This document shows positions 38,301 through 47,330 of a stretch of DNA of 64,000 nucleotides, piece by piece. Source of the DNA: Halomonas litopenaei (GTDB lineage: Bacteria > Pseudomonadota > Gammaproteobacteria > Pseudomonadales > Halomonadaceae). Position 1 is the first letter of the stretch. Each line of letters starts with the position of its first letter. The position numbers and the translations under genes are program-made. The stretch is taken from assembly GCF_017303055.1 (NCBI RefSeq), contig NZ_JAEKJT010000006.1, positions 124,001 to 188,000 on the forward strand, read 5' to 3'. The notes beneath the pieces were generated by a model. That model had not been told where the DNA came from. It searched no databases and saw nothing but the letters and a program-made list of their open reading frames with translations.

Positions 38301-39434
38301 TCATGACCGGAATAGCCGCAGGTAACGCTCAAAGACAAATATCCGGTTACGCTGGTAGCCAGTTATCTCGTTCAACATCTTATCCTCGACCATCCTGTTG
38401 AGCAGCGCAGAGGCGGTCTGATGCGTCACCTCCAGCAGTTCGCTGACCTGTCCTGCCGTTACCGCAGGACGCCTGTAGAGGTGTCTGAGCAAAGTCTGTA
38501 CATTCTCGGCCCGCTTGCCGTAGCCAAAGGCCATGCGATCCATTTCCTGGCGCAGCTCGAGGATCCCGGTAAAGGTGGCCTTGCCCTTACCAGCGGTCTC
38601 GATGATGGCCGATAGGAAGAACTTGACCCAATGGACCATGTCATTAGACATCCGCACACGAGTCAACGCATCGTAGTAGCTGGCTCGGTTGCGCTCGAAG
38701 AAGTCTGACAGGTACAGCGAGGGCTTGCGTAACAGGCCCTTGCTAACTAGATAGAGGGTGATCAGCAGCCGCCCGATACGGCCATTCCCATCCAGGAAGG
38801 GGTGGACGGTCTCAAATTGGTAGTGACTTATAGCGATCCGGATCAGCTCCGGCACGTTGACACTATCGTTGTGCCAAAAGAGTTCCAGATCCCCCATCAG
38901 CTCAGGCACCTCACTGGGATGAGGCGGGATAAAGGCTGCATCCACCAAGCTACTACCACCTATCCAGTTCTGACTGATACGAAAATCCCCGGGAGACTTG
39001 TGCTCACCACGTACCCCCTGCATCAGGATGGCGTGAGTATGCTTGAGTAGCCGGTTGGATAACGGAAGACGCTCCAGCTCCTCGACCGCTTCGTTGATCG
39101 CCTGAATGTAGTTCTGTACTTCGTGCCAATCATCGCGCTTTTCGGGTGCCAACTGGCTGCTATCCAGTACCGCCTCATCCATCTCGGTTTGCGTGCCTTC
39201 GATACGAGAAGAGTTGTTGGCCTCCTTGGTGATGTGCATCTGGATGAATAAATCCACATCCGGAACGATCAAGGTAAAGGCATCCAGCTCCGCCAAAGCG
39301 CGGGAAGCGCGTTCCAGCAAGGTGTTGATCTAGGGGGCCTCCCAGCTCCACTCTCTGTTCACCGTCACCGGGCTGAAGCTTTTGTACTGATACTGGGGCA
39401 GCCACTGCCCTGCCTGAAAGGTTTCAAACTTCAT
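38301..39434 (-). pseudogene. Fic-domain protein interrupted by an in-frame amber codon
   Basis: The natural start is the ATG at 39434, with AAGGAG 7 nt upstream. Codons 1-34 encode MKFETFQAGQWL...EWSWEAP; codon 35 is TAG (39330-39332); the frame then continues INTLLERASRALAELDAF through to 38301 (377 codons in all). The downstream part keeps the N-terminal inhibitory helix SSRIEG and the full active site HPFLDGNGRIGR (His about 211), with a C-terminal winged-helix region (VTAGQVSELLEVTHQTASALLNRM). Fic enzymes transfer AMP to target proteins. Translation could restart at a TTG just after the stop, but that start lacks a ribosome site. A nonsense mutation is the simplest reading; readthrough or a sequencing error must be excluded. 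Confidence 0.88.
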
Positions 39435-39450
39435 TAGCCGACTCCTTGTC

Positions 39451-39627
39451 TTAACAGTCAGTGGCTCGCGCTATGGCCGCCATGGCAATCTTGAGGTGGT
39501 ACACATACTGACCGGCTCGCCAGCAACGTCCATCGATTTTTCCGGTGACGGCGGCGGAGATCAGAGCGGCGCGGCCTTCGAGCAACACTATCACTGCGCT
39601 CATTGCCTTAACAACAAGATGTAAAAA
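39451..39627 (-). pseudogene. C-terminal remnant of a type I restriction specificity subunit (hsdS)
   Basis: On the minus strand a frame ending at a TAA (39451-39453) encodes VVKAMSAVIVLLEGRAALIS, then AAVTGKIDGR. This matches the conserved end of HsdS (LLxERRxALISAAVTGKIDVR). No upstream specificity domain remains; an in-frame stop lies about 8 codons before the ATG at 39603. It ends 17 nt before the Fic start. Fic genes are frequent passengers inside hsd operons, so this is probably the leftover of such an island. The right boundary is approximate. Confidence 0.65.
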
Positions 39628-40586
39628 TCACTATTTCAAAGCCGAAAACCGCAGATAAACTACCTATTGTTCGCGTACGAAAATCACTATAGTGGGACTC
39701 TCATTAACCTACTAGACGCACCGCCAACCTATGTAACGCTGTCTGCCTCACGAGAAGCGACCTCTGAAGTTAAAATGTAAATCGACACTTCTAACACCAT
39801 GTAAAAGATCGCACCCCTCCTCTATCCCAGAAATCAAATCAAGTAAGCGGAGGGGGGGGTGAACCCGTCTAGTGGCTCCTCACCACTACACAGAATTAAA
39901 ATGCTTAGCATTACTCGACATGAGTTCAGCTTTTAACGTCTTTTCGTCTATGCAAGACGCACCAGCCATATACAGGCGATGTCTCACGCGTCATAGTTTC
40001 AACGTCGTAACCTGCCTCATCATGACAAATTGATCCTCTCACGACCTTGCTACCAACAGTCACGTAAAACCGTCATATAAATTATCTCCTAATACTTTAG
40101 TATCTTCCTCGCGATTTCACCCTCGAGTCATTCATAGACGTCTCGGGATTAACTTACTTGGTGATAGCGAGAGATGACCGCTTGGCTCTTCCCCCCGCCA
40201 TTCGGCACCAAAGCCCTCGTACTAGACACATTTTGCAATGTTCGTGCGAGTAGCTCCCCGCAGATCCGCTTTATCCAGCCGGTACAAGCCTTGAGATCAG
40301 GTTCATGGATTGATCTACACCAACCATGCTGATGCGGACGTCAAGCGGGCAGCACTCTGTCCACAGGAGCTTATGGAGTGAATTCTCATCCATAAGCCTG
40401 CCCAGACGCCTGACTAGCCTTGAAATCGAAGCGCAGCGGAACAACAGGCGAATCACGTTCGAAGGCTACGGTCTACACTAACCTCCTCAGAACTTCGCCC
40501 AAGAGTATCGAACCCCGGCTACCGCGAAATTTCCCAGAAAAAATCTCTGTGTCCATCGACACTGCTCACGGAAACGAGCGCCCTCT
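39604..40586. other. AT-richer gene-free stretch beside the decayed restriction/Fic patch
   Basis: Nearly 1 kb without a supportable gene, of clearly lower GC than its surroundings. It contains three ATGTAAA-type boxes (39619-39631, 39775-39788, 39799-39814), each followed by ATC and CAC. There is also a direct repeat AAAATCACTAT (39624-39634 and 39680-39690) and an eight-G run near 39850. The 61-residue minus-strand frame at 40271-40456 shows no family motif. Probably degenerate accessory DNA. Confidence 0.5.
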
Positions 40587-41822
40587 CTAGAACCTCGCCG
40601 GTGACAGCCGTTGTGCGTAGTCAGGCAGCGGGCTGCCATCGATCATGGCGCGGATCAACTCACCGGTCTGGGCGGACAGGGTCAACCCCAGGTGAGCGTG
40701 CCCGTAGGCCAGATACAGCCCTTCCCTGCCGGCCACGGGACCGACCACCGGCAAACCATCCGGGGTGGAATGACGAACGCCCATCCAGCGCTCGCTCAGC
40801 GTCAGAGAGCGACCGAACATGGCGTCTCCCCACCCCTTCAGGCGGTCCCAGCGGCGCTGGTCGGCACGCCGTTCCGGCGCGGTAAACTCGGTGGTGCCCG
40901 CCAGGCGCACACCGCCCTCCATCGGTGTGGCGTAAAAATGGTGGGCCAGCCAGCCCGTAGGTCGTGTCAGCGAGACCGACGTGTCGAGCCGCACGTGGTA
41001 ACCACGCTCGCTGACCACCGGCAGCGACATCCCCAGCCACTTCATCAACGCCTGGTTAGCCATGCCCGCGCACATGACCACCTGATCGGCATGGTGCTCC
41101 CCCAGCGTACTGACCAGACGCCACCCGCCATCGACACAAGGCGCCAGTCCCTCGATGCGCGCACGGTGCAATACCGCACCGGCGCGCTCCAGTCGGCGCC
41201 ACAGGGTGCGACTGACGGTCAAGGGGTCCTTCAGGTGACGTGTGGAGGGAAAGAACAAGGCACCTTCCAGGCGCTCAGGGCTGAGCTCAGGCTCCAGGTC
41301 GCGAACGTCAGCGGCCGTCAGCGCGCGACAGTCGACGCCATCGGCCCGCTTGGCCTCAGCTGAGGCCTCGAGCGACCGAGACAGCGCATCCCCACGATAC
41401 GCCAGCTGCAGGCAGCCGGTATCCGCGTACAGGCCCGGTGCGTCAAGCGATTCGAGCAAGCGGTGTTGCGCCTTGACGGCGTCCTGTATCAGCGCCACCA
41501 GATCCGCCTTGTGGCGGGCAAAGCGGGAGGGTGTGGCGGCCTGGATAAAACGCGGCCCAAAACTGGCCAGCCGCGACAGATAGCGGGGATCAATCGATAA
41601 CGATGCGTCACGCCGGACCAGTTCCCTGGGCAGGGCCTTCAAGGTCTCGATACTGGCCATGGGCGAGGTCGCGTAGTTGGCAATCAGTCCTGCATTGCCA
41701 AGGGAGGTGCCCTCCCCCGGTGCTCCCGGATCGAAGAGCTGCACCTGGTAGCCGGCGTCAACGAGCGATCTCGTCACGGCCAGACCGACAATGCCTGCCC
41801 CCACAACGGCGATGGTGTTCAT
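40587..41822 (-). CDS. DadA-like FAD-dependent D-amino acid dehydrogenase
   Basis: 411 residues from the ATG with AAGGAG 7 nt upstream. Rossmann motif MNTIAVVGAGIVGLAVTRSLVDAGYQV at the very start; SLGNAGLIA and the C-terminal GVRHSTPDGLPVVGPVAGREGLYLAYGHAHLGLTLSAQTGELI are DadA-family blocks. Such enzymes deaminate D-amino acids and pass electrons to the quinone pool. It is last in an operon with a symporter and a 33-residue membrane peptide, near an Asp/Glu-type racemase; together they suggest use of one D-amino acid or a D-imino acid such as D-hydroxyproline. Confidence 0.87.
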   Translation of the reverse strand: MNTIAVVGAGIVGLAVTRSLVDAGYQVQLFDPGAPGEGTSLGNAGLIANYATSPMASIETLKALPRELVRRDASLSIDPRYLSRLASFGPRFIQAATPSRFARHKADLVALIQDAVKAQHRLLESLDAPGLYADTGCLQLAYRGDALSRSLEASAEAKRADGVDCRALTAADVRDLEPELSPERLEGALFFPSTRHLKDPLTVSRTLWRRLERAGAVLHRARIEGLAPCVDGGWRLVSTLGEHHADQVVMCAGMANQALMKWLGMSLPVVSERGYHVRLDTSVSLTRPTGWLAHHFYATPMEGGVRLAGTTEFTAPERRADQRRWDRLKGWGDAMFGRSLTLSERWMGVRHSTPDGLPVVGPVAGREGLYLAYGHAHLGLTLSAQTGELIRAMIDGSPLPDYAQRLSPARF

Positions 41823-41896
41823 GCAATGTCTCCTTGGGGACACTGACGTCCGGCCCGTGGTTCAGGCCGGACGCGCGTAGCGTGGATAGCGGGGAT

Positions 41897-41998
41897 TCAG
41901 TTATCGCGGTAGAAGCGCCAGGAGGCGATCCCCACCCCTACCGCGGTAAGGATGCTGACGGCACTGACGGCATACAGGGCAAGAGCGTACAGGGTCAT
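41897..41998 (-). CDS. 33-residue single-span membrane peptide next to a sodium:solute symporter
   Basis: Translation of the minus strand from ATG (41996-41998) to TGA (41897-41899) gives MTLYALALYAVSAVSILTAV followed by GVGIASWRFYRDN: one membrane span with a short basic C-terminal tail. AAGGAG lies 6 nt before the ATG and overlaps the symporter's stop codon, so the two are translationally linked. It resembles in size and topology the tiny accessory subunits found beside other sodium symporters (for example MetS of methionine/alanine carriers). No family assignment can be made. Confidence 0.7.
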   Translation of the reverse strand: MTLYALALYAVSAVSILTAVGVGIASWRFYRDN

Positions 41999-42009
41999 GG
42001 GAGTCTCCT

Positions 42010-43422
42010 TTATTGAGTCTTGGCGACGACGGGAGCATCGGGAGCCGACCGGAACAGCTGGTAGACCAGTACAAACACCGAGACATTGGCGATGACACCG
42101 GCGATCAGAGCGGTCAAGCCAGTAGCCGCCTGCAGGTCAAAGGGCCCCCACTTCCACAGGATCGTGACCGACGCGCCCGCTAGCATCGCCGCCACAGCTG
42201 AGCGGGTGCAGCGCAAGTTGAACAGCACGGCGAACACGAACGGCAGCAGAATGGTCGGCGCCCACAGCGCATAGCTGAGCAGCAGCGCATCGATGATCGA
42301 GGTCGCGTACAGGGCGAACACTACCGCACCCAGGCCGATCAACAGGTTGACCAGACGCTCGATCCACAGCCGCTTCTGCTCACTGACCGTGGGCTCGATG
42401 AAGGGCTTGTAGATATCACTGACGAAGATCACTGCGGCGGAGTTCAGGTAGGAGTCGGCGGTCGACATCACCACCGCCAATAGCGATGCCAGTACCAGCC
42501 CTGTAATGCCCACCGGCAGGGCATCACGAATCAGCGTCGGCATGGCCTGATCAGGTGAGATCGTTGGATAGAGCACCAACGCCACCAGCCCGATGGTGGC
42601 ACTGACCAGATAAAACAGGAAACCGAAGCCACCGGCCACCGAATAGCCGATACGTGCATGGCGGGAGTCCGGCGCCGACAGGGCTCGCTGGGTGTAGGGG
42701 GGAACCAGCGTTTCGCCCAGCAGGAAGGCAATGAAGATCGACAGGAACATGCCCAGCGAATAGTCACCCATCAGGCTGAAGTGGCCCTCCGGCAGGCGCT
42801 CGATCAATGCCTGAGGTCCCCCCAGGTCATGCAGCCCAATCAGCATGGTGACCGGCAGGAAGATCGCCAACATCAGAAATTGCACTACATCGGTCTGGAT
42901 GACCGCCCACATTCCACCGATGGTGGAATACACCAGCACCACGGCCATGCCGATCAAGATACCAGTGGCAACGTCGATGCCGAGTATGGCGTTGAACACG
43001 GTGCCCACGGCCAGGGCCTGAGCCCCTAGAATGCCGACGCAGAACACCAGCGAGAAGATCCCGGTAAACAGGCGAGCACTGGCGCCAAAGTGCTGGGCCA
43101 TGATGTCGCCAACCGTATGGGCATTGACGTAGCGCTTGAGCCTGGGCGCGATAAACAGTCCGGCAAGCACCGTGGCAATGGGAAACGCAGAAGCGGCGAA
43201 CATGAAGGCATAGCCTTCATCAAAGGACTTGCCGGCACGGCCCATTGAGGCACCGCCACCAAGAAAGGACGCCGCCAAGGTGGCGAACAATACCGGCCAG
43301 ATGATCTTGTTGCCGGCAACCGCAAAGTCAGCGCTGTCAGAGACTTTCTTGGCACTGCGATAGCCGATGTAGATCAGTATCGCGAAGTACAGCAGCAGTC
43401 CGCAGAGGTCGATCGGATTCAT
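42010..43422 (-). CDS. Sodium:solute symporter (SSS family)
   Basis: 470 residues from the ATG with GAGGG 8 nt upstream; the open frame continues 85 codons upstream without support. Thirteen or so membrane segments of the LeuT-fold SSS type. LAASFLGGGASMGRAGKSFDEGYAF corresponds to the first unwound helix, and LASLLAVVMSTADSYLNSAAVIFVSDIYKP is the diagnostic sodium-site Na2 region. The substrate is probably an amino or organic acid. First gene of the operon with the small peptide and DadA-like enzyme; divergent from the LysR gene. Confidence 0.9.
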   Translation of the reverse strand: MNPIDLCGLLLYFAILIYIGYRSAKKVSDSADFAVAGNKIIWPVLFATLAASFLGGGASMGRAGKSFDEGYAFMFAASAFPIATVLAGLFIAPRLKRYVNAHTVGDIMAQHFGASARLFTGIFSLVFCVGILGAQALAVGTVFNAILGIDVATGILIGMAVVLVYSTIGGMWAVIQTDVVQFLMLAIFLPVTMLIGLHDLGGPQALIERLPEGHFSLMGDYSLGMFLSIFIAFLLGETLVPPYTQRALSAPDSRHARIGYSVAGGFGFLFYLVSATIGLVALVLYPTISPDQAMPTLIRDALPVGITGLVLASLLAVVMSTADSYLNSAAVIFVSDIYKPFIEPTVSEQKRLWIERLVNLLIGLGAVVFALYATSIIDALLLSYALWAPTILLPFVFAVLFNLRCTRSAVAAMLAGASVTILWKWGPFDLQAATGLTALIAGVIANVSVFVLVYQLFRSAPDAPVVAKTQ

Positions 43423-43696
43423 GCAACTACCCTCGTTATGGTTGTAGGGGGGTGGTGTCAGCTTCGACGACCCTTGTCCTAAAAACAACTTTGATCTACC
43501 TATGAACCTATAGATAAAACTTAGACCATATCGCGTGCACTTTAGCGGCCCTCGCCTCCCGCGGAAGAGCCCAAACCATGTCGCCGCGAACGACGCCCCA
43601 GACAGCACCGCAGACAGCAGTACAAGCGAAGCTACGTCGGCCCATGCCGCATCGCGGCGAAGCCTGTCCTCCACCACCCTACCCAGGAGTCCCTGA

Positions 43697-44629
43697 ATGA
43701 AGCTGCGCTACCCTCTTCGTCAGCTGCAGATATTTCGCGAGGTCGTGCACACCGGCAGTCTCAGCAAGGCCGCACGACGACTCGATCTCAGCCAGCCGGC
43801 GGTGAGCTCCGCCATCGCCAACCTGGAGCAGGAGGCCGGCTTTCTGCTGTTCCGTCGCAATAACTACGGCACCGAGCTGACGCCGGAGGCTCGCTACCTG
43901 ATGGAGGGCGTCGACAGGGTGCTGGCGTCGGTGTCACATCTGGACGAACTGGCCGAAGGTCTGCGTCAGGGCCGCGCCGGCAAGCTGATTGTCGGCTGCA
44001 TGCCGGGGCTCTCACCGAGCGCCTTGCCCCAGATCATGGCGGACTATCTCAGTGACTTTCCCGATACGCGGCTGTCCCTGCAGACCTTCAGCTCAGGCAA
44101 GATTCGCGACTGGGTGGCCGAAGGCCAATTCGATGTGGGCGTCATTGAACGTCAGGATGATCTCAGTGACCTGGAGGTCAAGCATCTGACCCTGCGCATG
44201 CATCTGGCGGTACCGGCGAACAGCCCATTGGCCACCGCCACCGTGGTCGGGGCCAAGGACCTTGACGGGATGCCGCTGATCACCCTGGACGAGCACCACC
44301 AGAGCACGCTCAAGCTGAAGCAGGCACTACGCCAGGCCGATGCCCGCTGGCATGTCGCCGCCGAGACACACCTGTTTCCGTCTGCCATCAGCCTGGTGCG
44401 CGCTGGCATCGGTCATGCGCTGGTGGACCCGGTTTCTGCCGCGGGCTTCCTGCTGCGCCGGGACTGTGACGTGGCCATCGTGCCCTTCGAGCCGGCCATC
44501 GACCTGGAGATCGCCATCATCACCCCGCGCTTTCATCCAAGCTCCCGTCAATGCCAGCGCTTCCTGCCCTATCTCGAGAAGGGGCTGGCCCACTGGCATA
44601 AGCGCGCCCTGGCGCCCCTTCACGCCTGA
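43697..44629 (+). CDS. LysR-family transcriptional regulator
   Basis: 310 residues from the ATG with AGGAG 7 nt upstream. Winged helix LRQLQIFREVVHTGSLSKAARRLDLSQPAVSSAIANLEQEAGFLLFRR at the N-terminus, and a C-terminal effector domain. The start LRYPLRQLQIFREVV and the basic pocket resemble DsdC/GcvA-like regulators of amino-acid use. Divergent from the symporter-DadA operon across a 274-bp AT-rich region, which it likely controls. Confidence 0.9.
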   Translation: MKLRYPLRQLQIFREVVHTGSLSKAARRLDLSQPAVSSAIANLEQEAGFLLFRRNNYGTELTPEARYLMEGVDRVLASVSHLDELAEGLRQGRAGKLIVGCMPGLSPSALPQIMADYLSDFPDTRLSLQTFSSGKIRDWVAEGQFDVGVIERQDDLSDLEVKHLTLRMHLAVPANSPLATATVVGAKDLDGMPLITLDEHHQSTLKLKQALRQADARWHVAAETHLFPSAISLVRAGIGHALVDPVSAAGFLLRRDCDVAIVPFEPAIDLEIAIITPRFHPSSRQCQRFLPYLEKGLAHWHKRALAPLHA

Positions 44630-44678
44630 GCAGGGGCACCGTGGCGTGCCGGAACGGTGCACACCGGGCTAAGCATAT

Positions 44679-45377
44679 TCACCTGCTGCCGCCACAGGCC
44701 CGAATGACCAGATCGAGCGCCGGGACAATATCGTAGACCGGGCAGCGCGCCTCCCGGCGCACCACGTCCACAAAGGCGCTCAGGTCCGTGCACTCAAGCA
44801 CGATGGCATCCAGCGTGACCTTGCGCATCAGCCGTCGCGTGGCAGTCGCGACCTCTTCCGCCATCGCCGCCATGTCGAGATCATCACGCTGTCCCTCAAG
44901 GATCACCTGCCGAAACTCGCTCCCGTCCTGGAGACCTTCAAGCGCGGGAAGAGACCCTTGCCAGCCCGCTCCCAGGAAATGTTGCGCCTTCAATGCCCCT
45001 GCGTCGGCCGTCAGCACCCCCACCCGCCCAAGGCCCCCGTGCACGACGGCAAGCCAGGGCAACAAGGTCAGGCTGGAGAGCACCACCGGCACCGACATTG
45101 CCTCGGCGACCTGAGCCTGATACCGCGCCATGAAGCCGCAGCTGCCCGCAATGGCGCACACCCCCTCCGCTTCCAGCTGGCGTGCCTGCTCAAGCAACAG
45201 GTCGCGCAAGGCGTCGCCGGGCGCGTGCAGCAGCCTGGGAATATCAACGCCCTCGAGCACGCGGTAGCGCACCGGATGGCGGAAGCTATCGGGATGGCGC
45301 AGGTGTCCCAGGGGCTTGGTAAAGGACGAATCCAGGCACAGCACCCCCAGCGGCGCCTCTTCTATATTGGCTCTCAC
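44679..45377 (-). CDS. Asp/Glu/hydantoin racemase-family protein
   Basis: 232 residues from a GTG with GGAG 7 nt upstream. Both catalytic cysteines of cofactor-independent racemases are visible: AIAGSCGFMARY (first) and IVLECTDLSAF (second). The N-terminus (EEAPLGVLCLDSSFTKPLGHLRHPDSF) is of the hydantoin-racemase-like branch. It may racemise the substrate used by the DadA-like enzyme; it is convergent with the LysR gene. The true substrate is unknown. Confidence 0.8.
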   Translation of the reverse strand: MRANIEEAPLGVLCLDSSFTKPLGHLRHPDSFRHPVRYRVLEGVDIPRLLHAPGDALRDLLLEQARQLEAEGVCAIAGSCGFMARYQAQVAEAMSVPVVLSSLTLLPWLAVVHGGLGRVGVLTADAGALKAQHFLGAGWQGSLPALEGLQDGSEFRQVILEGQRDDLDMAAMAEEVATATRRLMRKVTLDAIVLECTDLSAFVDVVRREARCPVYDIVPALDLVIRACGGSR

Positions 45378-45446
45378 AGGCCAGCTCCAGATGCATTCGA
45401 TAGATGTATGGATGCCGTCGGCTCAGGGCAAAGCTCTGGCATCGAT

Positions 45447-46232
45447 TCAGTACTGCCATAGCGCCATGGCGCCATCGATCACCAGCCCAGTGCCGATGAT
45501 CATCAAGGTCAGCATCGCCACCCGCCGCAGCAGTTCAGCACTGCAGGGTGGTGGATAGCGGCGCCCTGCCCAGGTGGCCAGTGCCGCCGCTGGCAGGGTC
45601 CACAGCGCCAGCAGCCACACCTGAGCGTCGAGCCCGCCGCCGGCACCGACATACAGGGTGCGCACCCCGGAGGTCATGGCGAAACACGCGATCAACAGCA
45701 GACGAATCGTCTCGCGGGGCAACGGCTGGCGGTAGCAGTGGTAGATGACCGGCGGCCCCGGCATGCCGAACATGCCCCCCAGCAGACCCGTCATCGCACC
45801 GCTGACCGCGAAGCCGGCAGGAGCCGAGACCTGTGCGCGCGGACGGGGCCTGAGGCCAACGCTGAGACCTCCGTAAAACACCAGTGCCCCCAGCATCAGC
45901 ATCAGTAGAGCTTCAGCGCTGACGCTCAGCCAGTTCAGCGCCCACACGCCAAGTCCGATGGACGGTACGATGCCAAGACCCAGCGCCAGCACGTGGCGCC
46001 CATCCAGGTGATGCAGTTTGCCAGGTAGCGCCACGGCACTGTTGACCAGGGTAATCAGGCTGACAACGGCCACCAGGGTGGCAACGCTGACAAGTTCCAG
46101 ACCGCTGGCCACTCCGATGATGATCATGCCGATACCAAAGCCAGCCACGGTATGCAGGTAGCCGGCCAGCAAGGTGATCGATACCACCGCCGCAAGACTG
46201 GACAGCGCCATTCCCTCAGGTACCAGTGTCAT
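45447..46232 (-). CDS. TauE/SafE-family (TSUP) anion exporter, candidate sulfite exporter
   Basis: 261 residues from an ATG with a strong AAGGAGGG site. About eight membrane segments in two repeats; LLAGYLHTVAGFGIGMI and SGAMTGLLGGMFGMPGPPVIYHCY are the paired signature regions of the family. Members include TauE, proposed to export the sulfite released by Xsc. Directly downstream of xsc-pta on the same strand with only 28 bp to the pta stop, so a role in sulfite or sulfonate-derived anion efflux is the best guess. Confidence 0.85.
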   Translation of the reverse strand: MTLVPEGMALSSLAAVVSITLLAGYLHTVAGFGIGMIIIGVASGLELVSVATLVAVVSLITLVNSAVALPGKLHHLDGRHVLALGLGIVPSIGLGVWALNWLSVSAEALLMLMLGALVFYGGLSVGLRPRPRAQVSAPAGFAVSGAMTGLLGGMFGMPGPPVIYHCYRQPLPRETIRLLLIACFAMTSGVRTLYVGAGGGLDAQVWLLALWTLPAAALATWAGRRYPPPCSAELLRRVAMLTLMIIGTGLVIDGAMALWQY

Positions 46233-46260
46233 CTACCCTCCTTGGCCGTCCCCATACCGT

Positions 46261-47268
46261 TTACGCTACCGACAGGCGCTGGGCCTGGACGGTGGTCACC
46301 GCAATGACGTTGACGATATCTTGCTCACTGCAGCCTCGCGACAGGTCGTTGGCAGGCCGCGACAGTCCCTGCAGCAGCGGCCCGATGGCCTCGGCCCCGC
46401 CGATGCGTTCCGCCAGCTTGTAGCCGATGTTGCCTGCCTCAAGGTCTGGAAAGATCAGCACATTGGCATTGCCCTTGACCTTGGACTCCGGCAACTTGCG
46501 CTCGGCGATCTCCGCCACGATGGCAGCATCGAGCTGCACGTCTTCATCGATGGCCAGGCTCGGGCGCGCCTGCTTGACCCGACGCGCCGCCTCGACAACC
46601 TTGTCCACCGCCGCATGATGGGCACTGCCACTGGTAGAAAAGGACAGCATCGCTACCCTGGCCGGCTCATCCAGCAGGGCTTCGGCGCTATCGGCAGCCG
46701 CCATGGCGATCTCGGACAGCGCCCCGGCATCCGGGTCCACCACCAAGCCGCAGTCAGAGAAGATCATGCCGCCCTTGAGGCTGTGGAACTCCTTGCACAG
46801 CATCATCAAGAAGAAGCTGGATACCAGGGTGGCGCCAGGGGCCATGCCGATCAACTGGATCGCGGCGCGAACCACATCGGCGGTGGTGTGGACGGCACCA
46901 GCCACGCTGCCGTCGGCAAGCCCGGCGCGCACCATCAGGTTGGCAAAGATCAACGGATCCCGCGCCCGTGTGGCGGCATCCTCAGGGGTCATGCCCTTCG
47001 CCCCTCGCAGCTCCAGCAGTAGCGCCACCAGGCGCTCGGTGTGCTCGGAATCCGCGGGGTCAATCAGCTCTATCGCATCCAGCTCAAGCCCTTCGGCTTC
47101 GGCCCGGGACTGGATGACCTTATGCTCGCCCACCAGCTGAATGCGCGCGTAGCCTGCTGCGCTCGCTGTCAGGGCGGCCCTCAGCACTCGGGGGTCATCG
47201 CCTTCGCACAAGACGATGCGTTTCGGGTCCTGCCGGGCCATCTCACGAATATGGTTCAGCGCTTTCAT
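46261..47268 (-). CDS. pta: Phosphate acetyltransferase, short catalytic form (sulfonate-associated)
   Basis: 335 residues, only the PTA_PTB catalytic domain: RIVLCEGDDPRVLRAALTA, LADGSVAGAVHTTADVVRAA, SFSTSGSAHHAAVDKV and IFPDLEAGNIGYKLAERIGGAEAIGPLLQGLSRPANDLSRGCS. It turns acetyl phosphate from Xsc into acetyl-CoA. Short Pta next to xsc is the standard arrangement in C2-sulfonate loci. A terminator hairpin lies between xsc and this gene. The window also encodes the long ackA-linked Pta. Confidence 0.93.
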   Translation of the reverse strand: MKALNHIREMARQDPKRIVLCEGDDPRVLRAALTASAAGYARIQLVGEHKVIQSRAEAEGLELDAIELIDPADSEHTERLVALLLELRGAKGMTPEDAATRARDPLIFANLMVRAGLADGSVAGAVHTTADVVRAAIQLIGMAPGATLVSSFFLMMLCKEFHSLKGGMIFSDCGLVVDPDAGALSEIAMAAADSAEALLDEPARVAMLSFSTSGSAHHAAVDKVVEAARRVKQARPSLAIDEDVQLDAAIVAEIAERKLPESKVKGNANVLIFPDLEAGNIGYKLAERIGGAEAIGPLLQGLSRPANDLSRGCSEQDIVNVIAVTTVQAQRLSVA

Positions 47269-47330
47269 CGCAACCGCTCTCCCAGGGGTAAAGGGGTCGA
47301 CAGACTCGGTCGTGGCGCATCACGAACATG

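Noticed and set aside
38038..38325. 95-residue plus-strand frame between the CobT-like gene and Fic
   Set aside because: No ribosome site and no motif; it crosses the palindromic element and the Fic stop region.
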